From assembly GCA_049291875.1 (NCBI GenBank), contig JBATQE010000065.1:1-64000 (forward strand): a DNA stretch of 64,000 bases, written 5' to 3'. Positions 59,063 to 64,000 of the stretch are shown here, piece by piece; the stretch's first letter is position 1; every line of letters starts with the position of its first letter. The DNA is from CTSOIL-112 sp049291875. Its GTDB lineage: Bacteria; Pseudomonadota; Gammaproteobacteria; Burkholderiales; Burkholderiaceae. The notes beneath the pieces are model-generated. The model did no database searches and was not told where the DNA came from. It saw only the letters and a list, made by a program, of their open reading frames with translations. Made by a program: the position numbers and the translations under genes.

Positions 59063-60400
59063 ATGTCACGCACACGCACCACATTGGCCGTCTCCATCGG
59101 CCTCATGCTCGCCGCCTGCGGCACCATCGGCACAGCCAACGCCGCGCCGGATGCATCGAACAACACGACCAGTGCCTCTGCACCGCTGGGCAACAACTAC
59201 GCCGAGCGCGCCGACGTGCAAAAATTCGTCGAGCAACTCAATGCCAAATACGACTACCCGAAAGCCGATCTACTCAAAGCGTTTGGCCAAGCCGAGCGCA
59301 TGGACACCGTGTTGCGCCAGCTCGAGCGCGACAAACCCGACCCGAATTTCAAGAAAAACTGGACCACGTATCGCTCGCGCTACATCGAGCCGATTCGCAT
59401 CCGCGCGGGTGTGAATTTCTGGAAAAACAACGCCGCGACCCTCAGCCGCGCCGCGCGTGAATACGGTGTGCCCGAATACATCATCGTCGGTATCATCGGT
59501 GCTGAAACCATCTACGGCCGCTATATGGGCGACAACAATATTTTCGACGTACTGACCACGCTCGCGTTTGACTATCCGCGCCGCTCAGCCGAATACAAAG
59601 AATTCCTCGAAGAATACATCATCCTCACGCGCGAAAACAAAATGCCGCTGCGCTCAGTCACCGGCTCCTACGCCGGTGCGATTGGCATTCCGCAGTTCAT
59701 GCCCGACTCATGGCGTGACTACGGCGTTGATTTTGACGGTGACGGCAAAGTCGATCTGCGCAACAGCAATGCCGACGCCATCGGCAGCGTGGCCAATTTC
59801 CTCAAAAGCAAAGGCGGCTGGCAAAAAGGTCTGGACGTGATTTACGCTGTACAATTTGACCAACAGCCAAAAATTGCCGACGCGCTCAAATTGCCGATCG
59901 AACCGTCCAAAACCATCAGCGAACTCAAACCGTATGGCATCAGTTCACCCGAAAGCATTCCGGCCGACGTCAAACTCTCACTGATTGACCTGCCGAACGG
60001 CGACAATCCGGCGCAATACGTACTCGGCTCGAAAAACTTCTACGCCATCACGCGCTACAACAAGAGCTATATGTACGCCATGTCCGTGTACGAGCTGGGC
60101 GCGGCGGTGAAAAAATCCTATGACGCGGGCGGCGCAAGCACCACCAAAGCGCCCACACCCGCCGCAAAACCAGTCGCAAAACAACCCTCAGCGAAACCGG
60201 CTGCTAAACCGACAGCATCTGCTACCAAGTCAGCCAGCAGCGTGACCAACACCAAGGCCAGCACTCCGACCAGCAAAACCGCGGTCAAACCTGCCGCTAC
60301 GGCCACACCGAAAGCCAGCACAAAAACCGCCCCCACCGCGGGCAGCAATGCCGCCAAGGGCGTTGATCCGAAGAAAAAAGTGGTAACGCCCAGCAAATAA
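59063..60400 (+). CDS. mltB: membrane-bound lytic murein transglycosylase B
   Basis: A 445-residue lipoprotein. The lipobox is LAAC with Cys19. The catalytic domain carries Glu148 in GIIGAETIYGRYMG, and the family segments AGAIGIPQFMPDSW and GDGKVDL follow. It cleaves the glycan backbone of peptidoglycan to 1,6-anhydro ends in the periplasm. The last 90 or so residues form a low-complexity tail rich in Lys, Ala, Pro and Thr, not part of usual MltB, which could bind cell wall. It starts 11 bp after aceK. Confidence 0.92.
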   Translation: MSRTRTTLAVSIGLMLAACGTIGTANAAPDASNNTTSASAPLGNNYAERADVQKFVEQLNAKYDYPKADLLKAFGQAERMDTVLRQLERDKPDPNFKKNWTTYRSRYIEPIRIRAGVNFWKNNAATLSRAAREYGVPEYIIVGIIGAETIYGRYMGDNNIFDVLTTLAFDYPRRSAEYKEFLEEYIILTRENKMPLRSVTGSYAGAIGIPQFMPDSWRDYGVDFDGDGKVDLRNSNADAIGSVANFLKSKGGWQKGLDVIYAVQFDQQPKIADALKLPIEPSKTISELKPYGISSPESIPADVKLSLIDLPNGDNPAQYVLGSKNFYAITRYNKSYMYAMSVYELGAAVKKSYDAGGASTTKAPTPAAKPVAKQPSAKPAAKPTASATKSASSVTNTKASTPTSKTAVKPAATATPKASTKTAPTAGSNAAKGVDPKKKVVTPSK

Positions 60401-60409
60401 ACCCACACC

Positions 60410-61480
60410 ATGAACCAAAATCGCGTCCACATCATCTTCACCGGCGGCACCATCGCCATGCGTACCAACGCACACGGGCAATTGGTGCCCGCCAACAGCG
60501 GAGACGAACTGATCGCCGCCATTCCGGCATTGGCGCACGCTGCCGCGCTGAGTACACACCAGTTGAGCAATGTCGCCTCGGCCCACCTCACCACCGAGCA
60601 TTGGCTGCAATTGCGCCAAGCCATCATCACCGCCTGTGCCGATGACGCCATCTGCGGCGTAGTGGTGGTGCAGGGCACGGACACGCTGGAAGAAACCGCG
60701 TTTTTCCTCGATGCCTCATTGAGAAACGAACAATTGCACGACAAACCGATCGTACTCACCGGCGCGATGCGCAGCGCGGACGAGGCCGATGGCGACGGGG
60801 CGGACAATTTATTAAACGCGGTACTCGTCGCGCAAGACACCGCCGCGCGTGGTCGCGGCGCGATGGTCTGCATGTATGGACGCATCCACGCCGCACGTCA
60901 TGTGCGCAAACTACACACCACACGTACCGATGCGTTCGGCTCTTTAGAACACGCGACTTTAGGTGAAGTTCGCAGCAACCACACCGATAGCGCGCGCAGC
61001 GTCCTCTTTCACAGCTCGGCGGTTCGAGCGCTGCCCAGCATCGCACTCAGCGAGCTATCATCCGCTTTTTACAGCCAGTCCATAGAACTGCCAAGAGTTG
61101 AAATAGTAAGCACTCACATTGCTTGCGACTCATTGTTTATCGATGTATGCATCCAATCTGGCTCTGCCGCCATTGTCGTGCAAGCACTCGGCGCAGGCAA
61201 TGTCAATCCGAGCATCAGCGCAGCGATTGAGCGCGCATTGACGCAGGGCATTGCGATCATCATCGCTTCACGCTCGCCACTGGGCGAGACCGAACCGGTC
61301 TACGGTTACGTTGGTGGGGGGCAGTCGCTACTCAAAATGGGCGCGGTCATGAGCCATGATTTACCGGCGCACAAAGCACGGATTTATGCGCAACTGTTGC
61401 TCGCACAAGCGGGCGCAACCGCTGCGCCATTGGCCGTGGTTCAATCCGGTTTTGATTTACTCAAAAGCCCCGTTCACTAA
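60410..61480 (+). CDS. L-asparaginase, type I-like
   Basis: A 356-residue amidohydrolase of the bacterial asparaginase/glutaminase family. The first threonine lies in FTGGTIAMRT (residues 10-19) and the second in QGTDTLEE (88-95). The Lys-x-Asp-type segment is VLTGAMRSADEADGDGADN. No signal peptide is visible, so it is probably cytoplasmic. It starts 9 bp after mltB and shares its direction, which suggests co-transcription. Confidence 0.87.
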   Translation: MNQNRVHIIFTGGTIAMRTNAHGQLVPANSGDELIAAIPALAHAAALSTHQLSNVASAHLTTEHWLQLRQAIITACADDAICGVVVVQGTDTLEETAFFLDASLRNEQLHDKPIVLTGAMRSADEADGDGADNLLNAVLVAQDTAARGRGAMVCMYGRIHAARHVRKLHTTRTDAFGSLEHATLGEVRSNHTDSARSVLFHSSAVRALPSIALSELSSAFYSQSIELPRVEIVSTHIACDSLFIDVCIQSGSAAIVVQALGAGNVNPSISAAIERALTQGIAIIIASRSPLGETEPVYGYVGGGQSLLKMGAVMSHDLPAHKARIYAQLLLAQAGATAAPLAVVQSGFDLLKSPVH

Positions 61481-61498
61481 TTCACTCAACAATCGCTC

Positions 61499-62296
61499 AT
61501 GCCAGACATTGTCCAACAATTACACTCACCCGAATTGTTTCTACTGTTGCCACTGGCTTTTTTGGCGGGGCTGATTGATTCGGCGGTCGGCGGCGGCGGA
61601 TTGATTCAATTGCCAGGGATTTTCTCGATTTACCCGAATCAAGCACCCACCCTCTTGCACGGCACGAATAAACTCGCCAGTTTTTCCGGCACCTCGGTGG
61701 CCACATGGCGTTACGCGCGACATGTTCGTCTGCGCTGGCAGATGTTGTTCGGCGCAGTAGCGATGGCTTTGATCTTTTCCTATCTCGGCGCAAAAACCAT
61801 TCCGTATTTGCCAAAGGAATATTTGCGCCCCATTATGTTGGTGTTGATGATTTTGATGGTGATCTACACCTTTCACAAAAAAGATATGGGGCATGTGCAT
61901 GAGCCAAAATTTTCACAAAAGCACGAAATATTCGCCGGTTTGACCCTAGGGGCTACCATAGGCTTTTATGATGGTTTTTTTGGCCCGGGTACCGGATCGC
62001 TGCTGGCTTTTGCATTTGTCAAATGGTTCGGCTTTGATTTCCTGAGTGCAACCGCACATTCCAAAGTGGTGAATTTATCAACCAATTTTGCCGCGCTTGC
62101 ATTCTTTGTCCCCCATGGCTATTTGTTGTGGGGCATCGGTTTGGCGATGGGCGCAGCGAATATTTTAGGCGCTTTGGTCGGTACTCATGTGGTGACGCGC
62201 TACGGTTCACCGCTCATCCGAAAAATATTGATCGTGGTTTTATGTGTGATTATCAGCAAATTCGCCTACGACACGATTTTACCCTTCATCAGTTAA
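61499..62296 (+). CDS. TSUP-family (TauE/SafE) membrane transporter
   Basis: A 265-residue protein with about eight helices. The family motifs are AGLIDSAVGGGGLIQLPG near the start and GFYDGFFGPGTGSLLAFAFV in the second half, reflecting the internal duplication. Members move sulfite, sulfonates or other small anions; the substrate is not visible. It follows the asparaginase gene by 18 bp. Two parS sites lie directly after it. Confidence 0.88.
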   Translation: MPDIVQQLHSPELFLLLPLAFLAGLIDSAVGGGGLIQLPGIFSIYPNQAPTLLHGTNKLASFSGTSVATWRYARHVRLRWQMLFGAVAMALIFSYLGAKTIPYLPKEYLRPIMLVLMILMVIYTFHKKDMGHVHEPKFSQKHEIFAGLTLGATIGFYDGFFGPGTGSLLAFAFVKWFGFDFLSATAHSKVVNLSTNFAALAFFVPHGYLLWGIGLAMGAANILGALVGTHVVTRYGSPLIRKILIVVLCVIISKFAYDTILPFIS

Positions 62297-62310
62297 ACAC
62301 TGATACCGAT

Positions 62311-62326
62311 TGTTCCACGTGAAACA
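62311..62326. promoter_or_regulatory. parS centromere site 1
   Basis: TGTTCCACGTGAAACA matches the conserved ParB target TGTTNCACGTGAAACA. A second site lies 52 bp further on. Confidence 0.92.
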
Positions 62327-62362
62327 ATCGACAAAAAACCCTCTCACTCATCTAAAACCCAA

Positions 62363-62378
62363 TGTTTCACGTGAAACA
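62363..62378. promoter_or_regulatory. parS centromere site 2
   Basis: TGTTTCACGTGAAACA, a perfect palindromic parS. Chromosomal parS sites gather near oriC, often beside mnmG-rsmG-parA-parB. Confidence 0.95.
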
Positions 62379-62404
62379 TCAATCGGGTAAAAATCGTTCT
62401 GCGT

Positions 62405-62410
62405 TATAAT
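62405..62410 (+). promoter_or_regulatory. possible -10 of mnmG
   Basis: TATAAT, 33 bp before the mnmG start codon and 26 bp after parS site 2. No clear -35. Confidence 0.35.
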
Positions 62411-62443
62411 ATCACCTCAAAAACAAATAACGCATTGAACAAA

Positions 62444-64000
62444 ATGATTTTTTCCAAACACTACGATGTCATCGTTATCGGTGGCGGCCACGCAGGTACC
62501 GAAGCCGCACTGGCGGCTGCGCGCATCGGCTGTCAAACTTTATTGCTCACCCACAACATAGAAACACTGGGGCAGATGAGCTGCAACCCCTCCATTGGCG
62601 GTATTGGCAAAGGGCATTTGGTCAAGGAAGTCGATGCGCTCGGCGGCCTGATGGCGCGCGCCACCGATCTGGGCGGCATTCAATTTCGCATCCTGAATTC
62701 GAGCAAAGGTCCCGCCGTGCGTGCCACGCGCGCGCAAGCGGATCGCCTGCTGTACAAACAAGCGGTGCGTACCGTCTTGGAAAATCAACCGAATTTAGAT
62801 CTATTCCAGCAAGCCGCCGCCGATTTGGTGATCACTGGCAATCGCGTCAGCGGTGTCCTGACCGAACTCGGAATTCAGTTCAACGCCACCTGCGTGGTGC
62901 TAACCGCCGGCACATTCCTAGGCGGTAAAATCCACGTTGGCCTGCAAAATACCCAAGGTGGCCGCGCAGGCGATCCCGCTTCGGTGAAATTATCCGAACG
63001 TTTGAAGGAATTAAACTTGGGGCAGGGCAGGCTCAAAACCGGAACACCACCGCGCATTGACGGGCGCACGATTGACTTTGCCCGCATCACCGAGCAGCCC
63101 GGCGACTTAGACCCTGTACCGGTATTCTCCTTCATGGGGCGGGCGGAGCAACATCCGCGCCAAGTTCCATGCTGGATCACGCACACCAATGAGCGCACCC
63201 ACGAGATTATCCGTGGCGGTTTGAGCCGCTCGCCGATGTACACCGGCGTGATCGAGGGTGTCGGCCCACGCTATTGCCCATCGATTGAGGACAAAATTCA
63301 CCGCTTTGCCGACAAGAATCAGCACCAGATTTTCTTGGAGCCAGAAGGACTGACCACGAACGAGTTTTACCCGAATGGCATTTCCACCAGTTTGCCGTTT
63401 GACGTGCAAATTGATTTGGTGCGCTCGATGGTGGGCTTGGAAAATGCCCATATTTTACGCCCTGGCTATGCCATTGAATACGACTACTTCGATCCACGCG
63501 GGCTGAAAGCCACGTTTGAGACCAAAGCGATTGACAATCTCTATTTCGCCGGCCAAATCAACGGCACGACCGGCTACGAAGAGGCCGCCGCGCAAGGCCT
63601 GCTCGCGGGTGCAAATGCCGCACGCCGCGCACAAAACAAAGATGAATGGCGCCCGACGCGGCATGAATCCTACCTCGGCGTACTGGTGGATGACTTGATC
63701 ACCAAAGGGGTGTCCGAGCCGTACCGTATGTTCACCAGCCGCGCCGAATACCGCCTCAGCCTGCGCGAAGACAACGCCGATACGCGCCTCACACCGATTG
63801 GCCGCGAACTGGGCTTAGTCGGCGATGAGCAATGGGCGTATTTCGAGCGCAAACGCGAAGCAATCGAACGCGAGAAGCAGCGACTCAAATCCACTTGGGT
63901 GCATCCGAACAACTTCTCCGCCGAGGCCGCGCAGCAATTACTGGGAAAAGCGATTGAGCGCGAATACAATCTGGCCGATTTGTTACGCCGCCCGAATGTC
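62444..64000 (+). CDS. mnmG: tRNA uridine-5-carboxymethylaminomethyl modification enzyme MnmG, 3' end outside the window
   Basis: 519 codons of an expected 630 or so are present and the frame is open to the last base. The FAD-binding motif is VIVIGGGHAGTEAALAAARIG. Also visible are SCNPSIGGIGKGHLVKE, the catalytic-cysteine region LTAGTFLGGKIHVG, KTGTPPRIDGRT, and GQINGTTGYEEAAAQGL. With MnmE it modifies the wobble uridine of several tRNAs. Its position beside parS is typical of the origin-proximal mnmG-rsmG-parAB cluster. Confidence 0.97.
   Translation, partial: MIFSKHYDVIVIGGGHAGTEAALAAARIGCQTLLLTHNIETLGQMSCNPSIGGIGKGHLVKEVDALGGLMARATDLGGIQFRILNSSKGPAVRATRAQADRLLYKQAVRTVLENQPNLDLFQQAAADLVITGNRVSGVLTELGIQFNATCVVLTAGTFLGGKIHVGLQNTQGGRAGDPASVKLSERLKELNLGQGRLKTGTPPRIDGRTIDFARITEQPGDLDPVPVFSFMGRAEQHPRQVPCWITHTNERTHEIIRGGLSRSPMYTGVIEGVGPRYCPSIEDKIHRFADKNQHQIFLEPEGLTTNEFYPNGISTSLPFDVQIDLVRSMVGLENAHILRPGYAIEYDYFDPRGLKATFETKAIDNLYFAGQINGTTGYEEAAAQGLLAGANAARRAQNKDEWRPTRHESYLGVLVDDLITKGVSEPYRMFTSRAEYRLSLREDNADTRLTPIGRELGLVGDEQWAYFERKREAIEREKQRLKSTWVHPNNFSAEAAQQLLGKAIEREYNLADLLRRPNV

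Noticed and set aside
60410..61480. Gln instead of His in the QGTDT motif of the asparaginase as a sign of lost activity
   Set aside because: The substitution is known in other family members and the catalytic Thr-Asp pair and TGGTIA motif are intact.
1..64000. CRISPR array or phage region
   Set aside because: No regularly spaced repeats and no phage structural, integrase or cas genes were seen.

Overview
The window reads as the chromosome of a Gram-negative proteobacterium, most likely a betaproteobacterium of the Burkholderiales/Neisseriales type. The evidence is a complete Kdo/LPS-transport block (kdsD, kdsC, lptC, lptA, lptB), the order argS - SPOR-domain gene - dsbA, a lipobox-bearing second DsbA, AceK, GluQRS and a bacterial type A RNase P RNA. 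The genus cannot be fixed from the sequence alone. Most coding DNA is GC-rich. Three stretches are visibly AT-richer: 5.07-8.02 kb, 24.6-25.3 kb and 41.0-43.05 kb. They look like later arrivals.

Layout. 0-5 kb: the end of an SGNH hydrolase, tRNA-Leu(CAA), pgi, hpf and fadD. 5.07-8.02 kb: an IS1-family element bounded by 21-bp terminal inverted repeats and an 8-bp target duplication. It carries a small basic-protein ORF and a two-gene module (unknown protein plus XRE-ImmA/IrrE metallopeptidase) besides its DDE transposase. It sits inside a dispersed palindromic repeat, about 50 bp upstream of rnpB. 8.07-18.8 kb: rnpB, a KefB/KefC-type antiporter, kdsD, kdsC-lptC-lptA-lptB, galE, lysC and a YajR-like MFS protein. 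19-27.9 kb: uvrA, a PlsC-like acyltransferase, a divergent CdsA-like membrane protein, dapD, a lipoprotein, a YffB/ArsC-like protein, dapE and gluQRS. 27.9-33 kb: dnaE, a JmjC/cupin-like oxygenase and a SnoaL-like protein. 33.2-40 kb: a surface-polysaccharide locus with a polyprenyl-phosphate sugar-phosphate transferase and, on the minus strand, Wzm/Wzt-type exporter, galU, two GT2 glycosyltransferases and an acyltransferase. 40-45.2 kb: apaH, a type II restriction-modification pair and psuK-psuG. 45.3-51.8 kb: clpB behind a sigma32-type promoter, an RTX lipase, an LtrA-like protein and a small membrane protein. 52-62.3 kb: argS, SPOR protein, two DsbA paralogues, an SDR enzyme, aceK, mltB, an asparaginase and a TSUP transporter. 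62.3-64 kb: two parS sites followed by mnmG, which runs off the end. parS beside mnmG suggests the replication origin is close to the right edge.

Functional links. kdsD/kdsC make Kdo, and LptA/B/C move finished LPS. GalE, GalU, the GT4/GT2 enzymes and the ABC exporter fit O-antigen or capsule synthesis. dapD and dapE, with lysC, form most of a succinylase lysine/diaminopimelate route. The restriction and methyltransferase genes are convergent with overlapping 3' ends, and the methyltransferase has an N-terminal MerR-like HTH with a 29-bp perfect palindrome over its ribosome-binding site. The strongest candidates for something undescribed are the cargo-bearing IS1-family element and this self-regulating methyltransferase.
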